A stretch of 64,000 nucleotides of DNA, from positions 1,446,721-1,510,720 of the forward strand of contig NZ_SJPI01000002.1 in NCBI RefSeq assembly GCF_007859865.1, written 5' to 3'. The notes beneath the pieces were generated by a model. It was not told where the DNA came from. It made no database searches and saw only the letters and a list, made by a program, of their open reading frames with translations. Source of the stretch: Rubripirellula amarantea (GTDB taxonomy: Bacteria; Planctomycetota; Planctomycetia; Pirellulales; Pirellulaceae). The translations under genes and the position numbers were made by a program. Of the stretch, positions 1 through 15,000 are shown one piece after another; positions within the stretch are counted from its first letter, which is position 1, and every line of letters starts with the position of its first letter.

Positions 1-3000
1 TTTCGGAGACATCCAAGGCAACTCCACCGCCAATCTCGCGAACGGTCGAGAACGTTACCTGATTTTGCCGCGCGATCGCGGTGACGGCATCCGGTGCCCA
101 AGGCGCAATCTTCACGTTGGTAATAGAACTCTTAATCGCCTGAGCGATCTCACTGGCGGACGCAGTCAGGCCGAAGTCTTCCTTGGTGACCGAGTTCACC
201 GAAACTTGAATTTTCTGTTCGTTCGAAGTTGTTGTGTACTGCGAAAACTCAATCAAGATCGTGGGCTCAGCAACCAATAGTTGAGTCGTTGCGCCGACAA
301 GTCCCGATGCGTCGAGCGTCAACCCATCGAGTCGTCGCCCTGAACGCAGGCCGATCACGGGTCTGCTGTTGGCTGCACTAGGCAGACCCGCATCGTCGCG
401 GAGTACTACTTCCAGCTCACCTGGATAAAACACGGACGAACCACCCATCGTGTAGAGCGCCGACGCGATTGCCGCAGCTTCAGCGTCAAAGGCGATCGGC
501 GTTGTCGTCTGGCCACCATACGACAACGTGTACGTGCCACCCGAAGCGCCGTCGATTTCCAATCGCGCGTAACTGCCTCCATCGAGTTGGAAATCTGTTC
601 CATCAAGTGATGCTGCATCGGTTGACGTTGGCACCACGAGACTGGTCAACGGCAAAACTGAACTCAGCGCACCGCTGACCATTTCAGCGGTGCGGAACGC
701 GCCACCAGGTTCATGGACTGTGGCCGAAACCGTGGCCGTAGGCGTGTGCGATAGAACTTCCAGGGATTGCCCGGTGCTGGCTTCCAATAAATCAAACTGG
801 AACCAATCGACATCGGCAGCGTCGGAAAGCGTTAGGCCTGTCGCTTCAGCGATTTGGTGAATGGCAGCGAGTGGTTTCGTCGATGCACTAGCGGCGGCCT
901 GCTTGGAATCATTCGGTTCCGCGATGTCGGTCGACTGAGCCAGTTCGATGCCGATCTTGTACTCGGTTGGTATCGCGCCCACGGAGAACACTCGCAAGTG
1001 ATACGTCTTGTCCTTGACCAAGCCGACGTCGCCCAGGTCGATCGGGCTGTCGCTCAGGCTAGGATTGATCGAACCAGGATTGGTTTGTCGCATCGCCAAC
1101 AAGGTATTGCCGTCGTAGAGCGAGTAGTCCAAGTTGACGCGGTTGATTCCCGATACGGATTCGACTTCGAGCAAGTCGCCCATCAGCGCATCCTTGCTCA
1201 GTTGGAACTTGTACCAATCGACGTCTTGCTCATCGCTTCTCGCGCTGTCAAAGGTCAGTCCTTCAAACACTCGGCTACTATCAAGCGGCTCGATAGGATC
1301 AAGCGGTAACGTGATTGAGCCTGAAGAATTTAGCGCCGTCGATTTGGCTTTCGTGTCGTTGCGATTGCCAAACGGATCAGTTCGATCGGGCAAGAATGAT
1401 ACTTGAGGTTCGATTTGTACGGTGTCGTCGCCGGCTCCAGCATCCACCCAGACCGTTTTCTGCACGGTTTCGCCAACCGTGATCGTGTCATCGCCGCCGA
1501 GCGAGTCAATGATGATCGCCAAAAAGTCAGCTTCGGGACCGAACACTTTTTCGACGATGTCGGTGGACGTGACACCAAAGTTTTCAAGCTGCGTGATTGT
1601 TGAAACCTCTTGACCAGGGTTCGCGGCGCTGGGACGCACGCGAACGTTTTCAGCCAACAACACATCATCCATACGACTGTGAACCGCTTCGTCGTTACGA
1701 TCAAACGCCGAGAACGAATCGAATCCGTTGAATCGTGGATCAAACGATCCCGTCGTGCTGAACGTGACTTGGTGACGCCCGAACAACGGGTTGTAAGGGT
1801 TGGTGACATAGTTGATGTCGATGTCATCGTCGCCTTCCGAACCCGCCAGATACCACGCAGCATCGGTGCTCTTGGCGTATTGCTTCCAAGCGTCATCCGT
1901 CGTCAGGTCGTCTTCACGATTTCCAAAAGGCGTGCCGTGGCGAGTGACAAGGAGGTCACCGTTCGTACCGCCGCCGCCATTGCCGTACAAGAAATCGAGC
2001 CCCGTGCCGCCATACAACACATCGCCAAAGCGAGTTTGCGAAACGATGGCTGGGTTGTCGCCGATAGCTGACGACGGATTGCTGCTACCGAGCATCCGGT
2101 TCAGGCCAGTGTCTTCTAACGTGCGGTTGGGTCCTGGTTCGTTGTAGAGGATGCCCGCCGCATCGACCCACACGCCAAAGGTTTCACTTGGACCGTCGGT
2201 CAGGAAATCGTTCAAGTCACCGGTGACAGGATCAACATCGGGATGCTGCGACCAAGCGAACAAGTGATTGCTTCCACTGCCGCCGATCAAGTCATCGTTG
2301 CCTCGCCCAGCAAATAGCACATCCGTATCGAGCAATGGGTCACCGTTAAAGAAGTCACCCCAAATACGGTCGTCGCCGGCGTACCCATAAAGCTGATCGC
2401 TACCCGGACCACCATCAATGCGGTCACGACCGGCGGAACCACGAATCAAATCGTCCCCGGGTCCTCCGCTGATGGTCGTGTGCCACGGCTTGCCAGGTGT
2501 GCTGTCGACTAGCTGAGCGATCGAAGGCGCGCTTAACGTCACCGCGAGATCATCGTCACCCATCAAGCCGGAGACTTGGAACTGTTCCACGACGGGGTTC
2601 CCGGCCGCGTTTCGCCAAGTGACATTGAAATCTCGCGATAGCCCACCGACAGGATCGCCTGAGCCGTCAAGCACATCGAGGTGAACTTGCAGTTGCGGAT
2701 TGCCAGCCGTTTCGGTGATCCAGATGCGATCGTTTTCCTGACGAACGTCGTTGACGAACTGACGGTCGCCTTCGACCAGCAGAATGTCGACGGCGCCATC
2801 ATCGGGCGCATCGTTGTGAGTGAAGTTGCCGTAGTGACCATCGAACGAATCGCCCAAGTTCGTGTAGCGAGTATCCACGTCCAGCACCATGATGTCGACG
2901 CCGCTGCCACCGTAACTGCTGTCGTTGCCGTCCATGCCTTCGAGCCAATCCGAATCGGGCCCACCATATAGCACGTCCGGACCGCCACCGCCGTAGAGTT

Positions 3001-6000
3001 GGTCTTGACCAAAACCACCGAGCAAGAAGTCGCCACCACCGCTAGTTCCCGCCGATTGGCTGCGCGCGTACAGTGGCCCTTCGACATAATCGCCATGCAA
3101 GAAGTCGGCACCGACCAAGGGCTGCGAAACACTGTCACCGATCATCAGTTCACGACGCAAATTTCCATACAGCAAGTCACCGTCGCTGCCGCCGATTAGT
3201 TCGTCGCCCCACTTGAGACTCTCGGTTGCCGAATCGTAGGACGGTGCAAAAGCGTACAACGTGTCAAAGCCGGGACCGCCCCACAGACGTTGGCCTTCTT
3301 GTTTGCCGCCTGCATCACCAACATCGCCAAAGAGCAAGTCGCTGCCTTCATCGCCGTAAACTTGATCAATGCCAGCGCCACCGCGCAGGATGTCGTCGTT
3401 AAACCCGCCTCGCATCACATCGTCGCCATCGCCACCCAAGAGGCGGTCGTTGGCGACTCCACCGTCCAGGTAATCCGCACCGCCACCGCCATCGACGATG
3501 TCTTCATCGCCACCGGCGAACACCCAGTCCGTGCCTTCACCCGCAAAGATTTGATCGGCACCATCGCCGGTTTGTCCCGGCCCCGTTTGGCGTCCGTTGA
3601 CACTGACCGAAGCGAGTAGGTTTGGGGTGATGTGCGGCGCCTGATATCGGTCTCGTCCGGTTAGTGCGACCGCGTAGTCTTCCGCTGCAGTGAATCCACT
3701 CGGTTCAACTAGGTTTCCAAAGGTATTTGCATCGCTAGCTTTCATCCAGGTGAACGATGTAAAGCCGCTGCCAAGATTCGGATTGAAGTTCACCAGCCAT
3801 CCAAAAGCGTTTTGAATGTCAGTGATGGTTGGCACCGTCGTGAACGAGCCGATGCCCCAACCCGCCAGAGCATCCGAAGGCAAACCGCCCCAAATCACGT
3901 CTTCGCCATCTCCGCCATCCAGCACGTCGTCGCCATCGTCACCGACGATCAAATCGCGACCGGATTCGCCTCGAACCAAGTCGTTGCCAGCACCTGCAAG
4001 CAGGATGTCGTCGCCACCGCCGCCGATGATTTGATCATCGCCAGAGCCCGTTTGCACGAAGTCCCAACCATCGCCAGCATTGACCGTGTTGTTCCCATCC
4101 CCGGCAAAAATTAAGTCGATCCCGTTCCCAGTGATGATGACATCGTCACCACTGCCGGTTGAAATTGCATTGGGAACGAGCACGTTGGCATCGCCCTTGC
4201 CAAGCGTTAGTGTGTTGTTACCGTCACCCGCGACGATAACCTTTTGCCCATCGCCGAGCGTAATCACATCATCGCCCGCCCCGGTCGTGACATCTGCATA
4301 ACCGTTCCCCGCCGCGACTTGGTTGTCTCCTTCGCCAGCCTGAATCACTTTCGTGCCGTGGCCGACGCTGATTAGGTCGTTGCCGCTGCCACTGGTGATG
4401 GTGATCGTGCCCAAAACGACGGAGCCCGTCGTGATCACGTTGAGTCCATCGCCCGAATTGATTGTTTTCACACCGTCGCTGGTGGAGATCGAATCATTCC
4501 CACTGCCGGTTGTGATGCTTTCCCAACCGAGACCGCCGGTGATGCGATTGTTACCTTCACCAGCCAAGATGGTTTGTACAACCGCGTCGCTTCCGCTTCC
4601 CGCATCGATGACGTCGTCACCAGTGCCGGTAGTGATGGTGTCGATACCAACACCCGTCTTGATCACATTCTTACCATTGCCAGCGTGAATGACATTGTCC
4701 CCGTCACCAGCAAAGATCGTATCGTTTCCGCCAAGCGCGGTGATTAAGTCCAGTCCACTGCCGGATACTACGCTGTTGTTACCAGCACCGACGGAGACGA
4801 TGTTGGCACCGTCACCGGCTTCAATCGTGTCGTGACCTGCACCAGCATAGATTTCATCGCTGCCGCTCCCTGCGTACGCTCGGTTGTTGCCTTCACCCAG
4901 TCGTACGACATTAATGCCATCTCGCGCGTACACCACATCGTCGTCAACGCCGGTTTCGATCGTGTCGTTACCTTGTCCGCCGTAGACGGTATCGTTGTTC
5001 GTTGTGCCGGCCGGTGGAGTGCCCGGTGAAGGATCGCTAGTGATCGTGTGAGTTTCATTAGCAGCACCTATGTCGTCGATCGTTGCACCGATGGCGATTA
5101 AGTCGCTACCCCAACCGCCGAGTATCTCGTCATTACCAGCGCCACCGAAAATGCGGTCGTCGCCATCACCACCGTGACCAAAATCAATGCCACTACCAAG
5201 ATGCATTTCATCATCACCGTCTTGGCCGTACACGATGTCATCGCCAGCACCCGCATCAACTCTGTCATTGCCACCACCTGCATAGATAACGTCGTTGCCG
5301 CGATCGCCCTCGATAATGTCGGCCCCCTTGCCCTGCAGTCCTGTGACATTTAAGTCGACAACAGTCCCGACGTCGCCGACAAGAACATCATCGCCGCGAT
5401 CCCCCAATAATCGGTCGTTCCCATGTCCGCCAATGACCGTGTCATCATCAAAGCCACCACTCAGGTTGTCGTCGCCCTCGCCGCCATCAATGCTATCGTT
5501 GCCCCGGCCCCCTTCGATCACATCGTTGCCGTCATTGCCTAGGATCGTATCGTTGCCGAACCCACCCTCGATGCGGTCAGCTCCGGCCCCACCTTCAATC
5601 AAGTCATTGCCATCAAGCCCAACAATCAAATCGCGACCGCTACCACCGAAGATCGTATCCAGGTAATCAGAACCGGTGATGTCGTCGTCACCGCCACCGC
5701 CGTACACCAACCCACCGTGATTGCCAAGCTTAATGATGTCTCGCCCGTCGCCAGCGCCTTCATTCAGACTGTCGCCGTAGACAGTCGCCGGACCATCAGA
5801 GGCGATGACAATTTGATCGTTGCCATCGCCGCCGTATGCGGTCACGCCCGCCGTGATGCCTTCCAAAATGGTCAAGCGGTCGTTGCCGCCCTGGCCTTCA
5901 AACAAAATCGCCGTCACGCCACTGTGCATTTCTTGTCGTCCTTGCGACGTTACGATCACATCGCCAGGGTTCGAGCCAGGTGCCACTGTGAACTGATCCG

Positions 6001-9000
6001 CATTCTGCGATGTCACAAACGTCAAAAGCCCCGCGCCATCCTTGTTCGAGAATGCTGGCGGGCCTTGGTCATCGGGACGATCCAAATTGAACGGCAGTAG
6101 AACTACTTCCGCCAGTTCCATCTCGTCGCCGGCGATCACTTTGTACTTGCCAAAAATCCTGATCCCAATTTCATAGTAGGCGAACAACTTCGCGGAAAGT
6201 TGGCCACTGACGTCAAAGACGTGAATCGGACCGAGCTCGATATTGTCTTTCAGTTCGTCGAGGCGAATCTTTCCATCGCCCGATTGATCGTGAAGGTCGA
6301 AGGACACGTCAATGAAGATACCGCCACCCACGCCAGCACGGGCGACGCCGAGATTCAGTTCAAGTGCGGCCTTGAGCGCACCACTGAGCGTAACTTCGGG
6401 AACGTCGGCGCCTGAGCCATCGACGCTGGCCGTATCACTGATAAAAAAGCCCTTACTGATCAGGCTCGGTTCGCTGTAACCACTGGCTGCATACTGTCGC
6501 AAGCCGAACGTGTCGTAACCGAAGTTAAAATCAATCGCTGCTGCAACGCTGCCCGTGACTCGTGCTCCGATCGGTCCCCAAATCGGGAAGAACTGGCTGT
6601 ATTCAAAACCTGCACCAAACGATGGCATGTCGTACCCGAACAGGGTCACGTCTTGACCAAGCAGCAAGCCGAATGCGCTCGCTGGGTTTTCCAAGATAGG
6701 AAATTTGAATCCACCACCTCCAGAGAATCCAACGCTACTACTAAAGGCATCTTTCTGCGATTGACTAGCCGAGGGACTGGTAGATATCTGCGAAGAAATG
6801 TCCTCGACCACCGTGTCGAGAGGCACGATCTGGCCACGACCGCGTGAACTAAGCGCCAGCTTGCCATCGACATTGAACGATCCCATCGGTATCCAAGCAT
6901 CGCCATCGACGCCTTCGAGAAGTTCCGCCAAGTCGCTAATGTCACGTGCTGCGTAAATGAATTCGTTGTAGTCGCCGTAGCCGAAGAAATCGGCTAGGTC
7001 CAACAGCGTCACTGGGCCCGCCAAGTCACTGATCACGGGTAACGGATCCGTCAACACTTCGATCACCGGGCGTACCGGATCGATCACTTGGTTCACTCGG
7101 TCGACGATCGGACCCAAGAAATCACCCAGGAACGCACCCAGGTTCATTTCTACTGCGCCGAAGCTGACCTCCGGTGCCTTCGACAGATCGCTAAAAGCGT
7201 TGATCGTCCAGTTCAAACCAAAATCGGTTCGAAGTTGAGGGAAATCCTCTCCCACATTGGCCGTTAACGTCCAATCGACGATCACGGCCTTGTTGCCAGC
7301 AAGCGAGCCGGTGAACGTTGGCGTTTGGATCGACGAGAAAATTTCTCCCAGTTTCAGACGACCATCGGCACCTGGATCGAGATCAAACTTCAACACACCA
7401 CCAGCAGCCGTGGTTTGATTCTCGACCATCAGCTTTAGGAACCCAAGGTCGACGTCAAATCCATTGTAGGGCGCGTTGGCGTTCGGATCCCAAAGTTCAA
7501 CATCAAATTGAAAACTCAGATCGTCGTTTTTGGTTGGATTGAGCGCAATGTAAACCCCCTGACTCTTGTCCAAACCGATACCAACGTTGAATTGGTAGCT
7601 CGCCGTCATTCGCAGACTTAAGTTGTCGGGAACCTTTAGACCCAAACCCGGCAAACCCAAGTCCAACTTCAAGTCACCTAGCACGATCGTGTCGCCCAGC
7701 GGCAGGCTGTATTCGACATACTGAGGAACCGTGCCCGGACCGACGTCCAGCCCGACAGATCCAGTCAAGTGTGACGTCAATCGTTGTTCGAGCTGTAAAC
7801 GCAATTGCTGAGCACTCAAACCCGCTGGATTGAGACCACTGAGCTGATCGCTCAAACTATCGAGCAACCGAGTGACGTTGTAGAGTTGATCACCGATCAC
7901 AGGCAGCTTGATCTTCTTGACCTGCTTGGAAACCTGAGCTTCCATGAGTCCGATCAGCGATTCCCAACCGTCCAAGAAAGCGCTCAAGTCTGTCGCAGGA
8001 TTAAAATTGGCGAGCGCCGTCGAAAAGTCTGGCGTCGTGACCGTAAACGACGAGGGGTTGAGCAGGTTAGGTGCCGAGAGCGTGATCGATCCGACGGGAT
8101 TACTGACCGTGGGGAAGAACGTCGGCAGGTTCATTACCGCACCACCGGCAAAGCTGGTTTGCAATGCCGATGCGGTCAGGTTCGTCAAGTAACGACGACC
8201 ATCTTGCACGGCGTCGTCTTGAACTCGAGCGGTCAGTTTGGCTGGTAACGTGCTTGGCCCAGCACCGTCGGCGTCCAACACCACCGAACCATTGCGAATA
8301 TGAACGCCAAGCGGTCCGACCGATGCCGACATGTTGATTGGCCCAGGCGTGGAAACCTTGGCGGTCAAATCGAACTTTGTGCCCTGGTCTAGCAACCCTG
8401 TGCCGGTGTCGTTGGTGTACAAGAACGGTCGCAGGTCGTTGGGGTTGGATAAGTCGACACCTAGAGCCAACGTGAACGTTGCCCGCGCGTCCCCGGATAC
8501 TTCTGCTTTGCCCTTCGCGTCAACGAGTGGTCCGAGATCACCACCCAAGTCAAAGTTCAGTCCCAGCGATTGAATCGTCATTCGGTTCCAGCGAAATACA
8601 ACTTTCAATGCGTTGTTTTCAAATGCGATCGCCAAATCACCGCTCGGAACTGCGAGCGTTGTTTCAAGGGCTTGTTCCAAGTCCTGCAACGATTCGATCG
8701 CCCTATTTTGCAGGTCGTCCAAACTTGACTCCAGCTTGTCAGCAAAGGCCAGCAAATCGTTGATGCTGGTCTTGGTGCCGGGAATCGGATCGTTGAGCGC
8801 AGGCGTATCTTCAAACGATCGCAACAGATCGACCAATCGGCGCAGCGCATCAAGCATGCTCGGCTGATAGATCGGATCGCCGTCGATACCATCGTCGACG
8901 CTGGGGACGTCCAGGCCGAGCAGTTCCAGCATGTCGGAAACTCCGCCAGCGGAAACGGAAAACGTTCCCGTTGATGGTGTCGTATTATCGCGTAGCACCA

Positions 9001-12000
9001 ACGAAGTACCGTCAAGACTGTAGTCAACCGTCACTCGCCCTGACGTTTGGCCACTGATCGCATCTCGTAGATTCCCAAACGTCCAGACCACTTTCCTGGC
9101 GACGCCGTTGGCATCGGGATCCACGGCTTCAAGATTTACGCTGGCCGTCGATCCATCACGCAGCGTGAACGTCAACTCGGGATCAGCAGCAATCGGATTC
9201 AAGTCGATTGCTTCGTCAATCACGTCCTCGATCGACAAATCGTCGTTAAGTCCAATGCCTGAAAAGTTCTTAAAACCCTTCAGCGAATCCATGCCGCGCA
9301 GGTGTACGACGGGTTCAGTGCCCTGGTGAATGTTTTGCCACGTCACCGTCGCTCCCGCATTGCCTGGCAAACTAGTGAGCCCAGGGATATTGCTAGCCAG
9401 CGTGATTGGCAAATCGAGATTCAGACTGCACTCGAGTTCCGGCAAGCCGAGCACGTCTTCCACCGAAACTCCATCGGCGTTGTTGTTGGCATCGTTGGTG
9501 GCAGCGACCATTTCGCTGATATACAACCGACCGTCACCGCTGGGGTCCGTCAACGTGAACTCAATTTCAGCGGTCGCCTGTCCGTGACCATTCTCGACGG
9601 CAACCTCCACGAAGCCAAACTTTGCGGTCGCGTCAATGTCCGATGCGGTTGCCTGAACGAGTACCTTGGCGCTAAAGTCTTCGACGTAAAGCCGATCAAT
9701 CATGGATCGGCCGTGCAACGGGCGCCCCCCGATCACGCCGTCGTCGTCATCATCTTCACCGAAAATGCCCAAGATGATCGACGCCTTCGATCCATTGGCA
9801 CCTGTGACTTTAAAACGCCCCTGGTTGTCTTCGTCTGCATGGGTCGTATCGGCCAGAGTCAAGCTCGCCCCGTCGGCCCCGATCGCGACACTCACGCGCG
9901 GCGAACTCGTTGGCGACAACTTCGACGCGTTCTCAATCGCTGAAATCGCATCATTGATTGTTGTGGCAGTTTCTAAGTCGACCAGGAACGTGGATTCGTC
10001 GGTCAGCTCGATCTGCAGGTGATGTCCGAACTTCTGTTCATTTGAAAACCCTAGTCGGCCAAGCGACCCTTTGGCGGTTTCGAGTTCACGTAGTTCCATT
10101 GCAGTGATCGAGGATCCACCGGCGCGAGCGATCGTCAACTTTCCTCCGACCATCGACACGCTCACTTCGCCCGCAAACGACGAAGATGCTATGGCTGAGG
10201 AAATCGCACTGCTGACGTCGCCGGCCAAGTCCGCCAAGCTCGCATTGGTGGAAGTCGAAGCCTTCGTCACGGTGACCGCGAATGGCGTTGCGTTGAGAAT
10301 CAATTCAAACGGGACATCGGCACCAAGTTTTCCAGAAAAACTACCGCCGTTATCGTCGAGCGATGACACCAAGCCGGTTTCAATTCCGCGCCCCCAACTA
10401 GCAAGGTCAACAAGAGCATCGTTGGTCGAAAGCGTGTAGCCGCTCCCTAGAGGCGTCAAATCAATACCGAACGTAAATGAACCTTCGGCGCGGCGCGAAA
10501 GCTGAACTTCAGAATCTGTATCAGCGATCGCCAATCCACCAAACGAATCTTTCAGTTGAATGGGGACGGTTCCCAACACCGATTCACGCAGGAACGGAAC
10601 GGTAAGTTCGACAAAGTCGCCTTCGAAGGCCAACCATGATGCTGCCTGTCCGCTAGTGAAACCAAAACGCTCAATGCCAGGTGTTGACTGACCGTCCGCA
10701 TTTCGCACACCAAATGAAAGAATCGCAGGCTTCGTCGTTCGCAACGAGATCTTTCCGTCGACAACTTCAGCGACCAATCCGCCCGCATACGAAGTGTTGC
10801 TAGTTGCGACTGCGAGTGCCGAGTTGAGATCAATCGCGAGCGCTCGCAGCGACGTGTTAGTGGTTGTGGTCGCGAACGGAACCGTGACACTGAACGCTTG
10901 ATCGTTGATGTCGACGACAAAGCTAGTATCGTTAGCAAAGCTAAACACAGCCGCCGCTGCATCAGCCGCCAGAGACAGACTGCCCAGCGTTTCGGCCAAC
11001 ATCTCTTCGAGGTCTTGCAGCGACTGCAAACGCAATTGGTCAACCGCTTGCCCGTTGCTGAAGCCAAGACGTTCAACGCCAGGCGTCGCTTGACCATCTT
11101 CGTTGCTCACTCGCAAACTTGTCACGTCCGAGCCGACCGATCGCAAAGCCAACTTTCCTTCGACCACAACGACGGTGACTTGCCCGTCAAAACTTGACTC
11201 GTCCAGCGCGGCTGTGATTGCGGCGTGCAGATCCGAAGCCAAGTCGTCGATCGCTTGGTTGCCTGCCGTTACCGAAGGCAACAGTTCGACATCAAACGAT
11301 TGCCCATTCACTTCCAGGACAAACGTGGTTACATCCAAGAATGCTTTCACCGACTGAGGCTTCGACTCGGCCACCATCTGAACTTCGAGGAACTTCTCGA
11401 GCAACGCTTTGCTCAATTCTTCCCCCACATCGCCAAACTTGCCGAACGAACCTCCGCCAAGTGGCAGCGGGTTAGTGAACGAGCCCGTGTTGCCGAGCCC
11501 GCTTAGCCAACTACCCAACTGCTGAGCCGCGCTGGCGACTTGCTTCATGTCGAGGTTCTTTATCTTCTCATACAGCGCAAGCAGATCACCCTTTGGCTCA
11601 ACCTCCACCTCCTGGGGCGTTCCCTCTTCTTGCCCGTTGCTGAAGCCGAGCTGATCGAGCTTTAAGAAACTAGATCCGGGAAGATCCGAAACTTTGACCA
11701 ACACAATCTCGTTGCCCGTGCCTACGATCGCGAGCTTGGAACCGATCGCAACGGCTGATACCTTGCCGGCGTAGACGGACCCAACGAGCGCCGCATCAAT
11801 GGCAGCGTTCACATCAGCAGCCAGCGAAACGATGTTTGAATTCCCAATCGTTGACGAAGATGGGACCGTTACCTCGAACGTGTCGGTCGGTTCAACACCC
11901 AGAGTCAATGCGAACTTCGCATTGCTGGAAAAGTTCGATGTCGATATCGGTGGCGTCTCGGCGACAAGCTTCGTTGTATTAAGCCCCAGGCTTAACCAGA

Positions 12001-15000
12001 ACTCCCCTGGGATTGGTTTTCCAGCAATCGTCGTTTCATAGAACAAGACACCATCAAGATCACAAGCCAGAGTGACGGAGTAGTCTTCGCCAACGACCAG
12101 TGTCTTTAAGTCAGCAATCGTAACCGCATCGCCATCCATCAGCTCGACATCGAAACCAGCGGACGCGGCAATGTAGCTGTTGTAGTCGCCGGGGTTGGTT
12201 TGCGTTCCCGTGTCGATGATCTTGCCTTCGAGAACGCTCACGTTGGCATCCAGCGTGACCGTATCGACCAACACATCAACATCGGCTCGGAACTCGTTCA
12301 GCGTCAGCGACAGCGTTTCCTTCCACGGCAAGGACGACTTCGTGTTCCAACTCACATTGAAATCCAGTTCTCCGTCAAGAGAGACGGCGGTTGTCACATC
12401 GCTGGAAATGGAAGTTTTCAGTTCGGCTAGAGATTCGGTGAGGTCGAATTTACGATCCCCCGTGCTGCCCGATCCGTCCAAACGAAAATGCAGATCAGCG
12501 ATTCCGGTTTTTTTATTGAATGTCGATTGCGCGGAAGCCCCCCACGAAGTCCAACCCGCCTTAAATTCATCCTGTCGCGCGGTTGCTTTACCAAAATCGA
12601 GATTGATCGTGACCGCTTCGTCATTACCGGTCGGCTGAAAACCTGCGAACGACAATCGCGACGACGCACTCGTATCAATCGCGTCGGTCGAGGCGTTGAA
12701 CTTGATCGTTTGCCCGCTGCCGATTTGAATTCCGCCAACAACAAGATGAACTCGCCATTCGTTTGCGGTTTGCGTCTTCACGAAGAACACGTCGGCTTCG
12801 TGAGCCGTTGTCTTGGAGTCATAGATGTTGATCTTGCTAGTAAAGCTGAAGGTCGAAGCGTTAGCCGGATCAAAAGCAACCGACTTGGACGGCGAGTTCT
12901 TCGTCAGGTTCAGAGACCATTCAACGTCTGTCTTTTGAAACTGTTCGGCCAACAAGATCAAGTCTGCGCCGCCACCGGTTGCATAAGACTGAATCGTCGA
13001 CAGAATCGAACCGGGGCTCGATGAAGTCAGTAGTTTCTTTAGGTTCAGCGTCTCTGCCAAAGTCGCTGGCGAGTCTTCGGATGCGTCTTCTGGATTAGCT
13101 TGCGACTGGTCTGCACTGCCAGATTCCACAAGCGCCGGAATCTGCTTGTCGAGTTCGGTGTCGATCAACTTGTCCAAGAACTCCAGCACTTCCTCTAGCG
13201 AGTCTTGTAGCTCTTCGTCCAGAACGGGTTCAGGCAACAGTTCCACGAGCGGTTCGGGAGGTGCAATACGAACGTGCAACAAATTTTCAAATTGAGCGTC
13301 AGCGACCGCGATGGGTGTGCTGCGCCCCGCATTGATGACGCTGGCAAGGGCCTGGGTTCCCACGACGACCTCGGCGATCGCAACTCCGTCGTGAGCATTA
13401 GCTTCGAGCAATTCCACAAACGCTTTCACTTCTGACGAATCAACGCTGGCGGAAAGCGAGAAATCAGCAGCTAAGCCAGAATCATGAGCGGAATGCGGAA
13501 CCCCGATCGCCAAGCCGATTGAGTTGAACAAAGACGCGCTCGTCGTTGAGTCGACTCTCAAGGCACTGCTGGACGCATTGCTGCGCAATTTCAATCGGCC
13601 TTCATGAACGGAAGCCGTAAACCCGTCGGCAGTCGCGTTGATATGCGTGGCGATCGCGTTTGCGCCGCTAAGTGCTGACGGAAACGCGATGCTTTGGCTG
13701 GTCGTCGATTCACCAACAAACACCTTCAACACACTGCCCGCTGGCACAGTTGGGGCGACCACCCGACCGTTGATCACGCCAAGGGGGTCGCCGCCATTGT
13801 CAGCGCTCAGCGTTTGAACTTCGATCGACATCGCCAGCGGCGCCGGGCCGGTCTTGGCTGCGTCGCTGGCCGCGACGATTGTTTCGGTCAACCAATTCGT
13901 CGCATAGAAACGCGGCGGTGTGCTGAGAGGAAAAACGCCCGACATGACGTCGTAATGAGTGCCATCGGCAAGAAACGTCCAGACTGGCCCGTTCACCGCG
14001 TTGGCGTAGTTCGCTGCTTCGCCGCCTAGCGTGTCTTGTTCACGCAATTCGATCTCGGTCGACGATGCGGCGAACAGCCCGGTGGCGTGTCGCGTGTGGA
14101 CACCGACGATTCCGTCCACGACCAACGCCTCGCCGTTTTCGTCAGCATACTGATGATAACGAAGACGCTGTTGCACTTCGGCTATGTCGCGCGGCGATGC
14201 GGCCTGGGCGGCGACTCGTTCCAAATCGTTGATGCGTCCGGCGCCAGGGATGACTTGCACATCCACAAAACGACCTTCGTACAAACTTAATTGCTCGCCC
14301 GATTCGGCTAATACATAGTAAGTGTCGCTGGCTTCGTGGCTGATCAACCATTGACGTTGCAGGGACGACGCGCCCTGCATAATCTCACGCTCACGCACCG
14401 TTGAACCAAGAGGCAGAGTTATGATTTCATCGCCGAGCGAATCTTTAGGCAAACTCACTTGAATCTCGGCTAACCGAGACGCATCGGTGGGCAAATGATT
14501 GATTAAGTCGTCAACCAAATCGGGCGAGTTTGCCGGACTGACGCTGAGCAATGCGTCTTCGCCCACGCGATACCAAACTCGCATGGTGCCTTGAAACCCG
14601 CGGTCGCTGGCGTTTGCATCTTGACTGATCGACGATAACGTCGGTGGAGCGATCGAGAGACGACCGGTGGCAGTAAACAGTTCGCCTAAATTCCCCTGCT
14701 CGGCTTCCAATCGATTAGAAAACAACACGTAACCGATGTCACCAGAACCATCACTGAGCGCATGATCTAGCCGTATCGCGTGCTCGCTAACACCCAATGG
14801 AACTCCGATTCCCGTCGATGGCGAGAGCAAATCGTAACCTGCGATTGCGAAGTTCGTTTCACTTGAGTCAATTTGTTTTAGATCGAGCGAAATCAGATCG
14901 CCGGTACGTCCGCCGTAAGCCAAGCCCACATTGTCAAGATGGACCGTCGCTTCGGGAGCCGCATTAACCGGTGGATTGGAATTTCCATCGATCGGTGTCT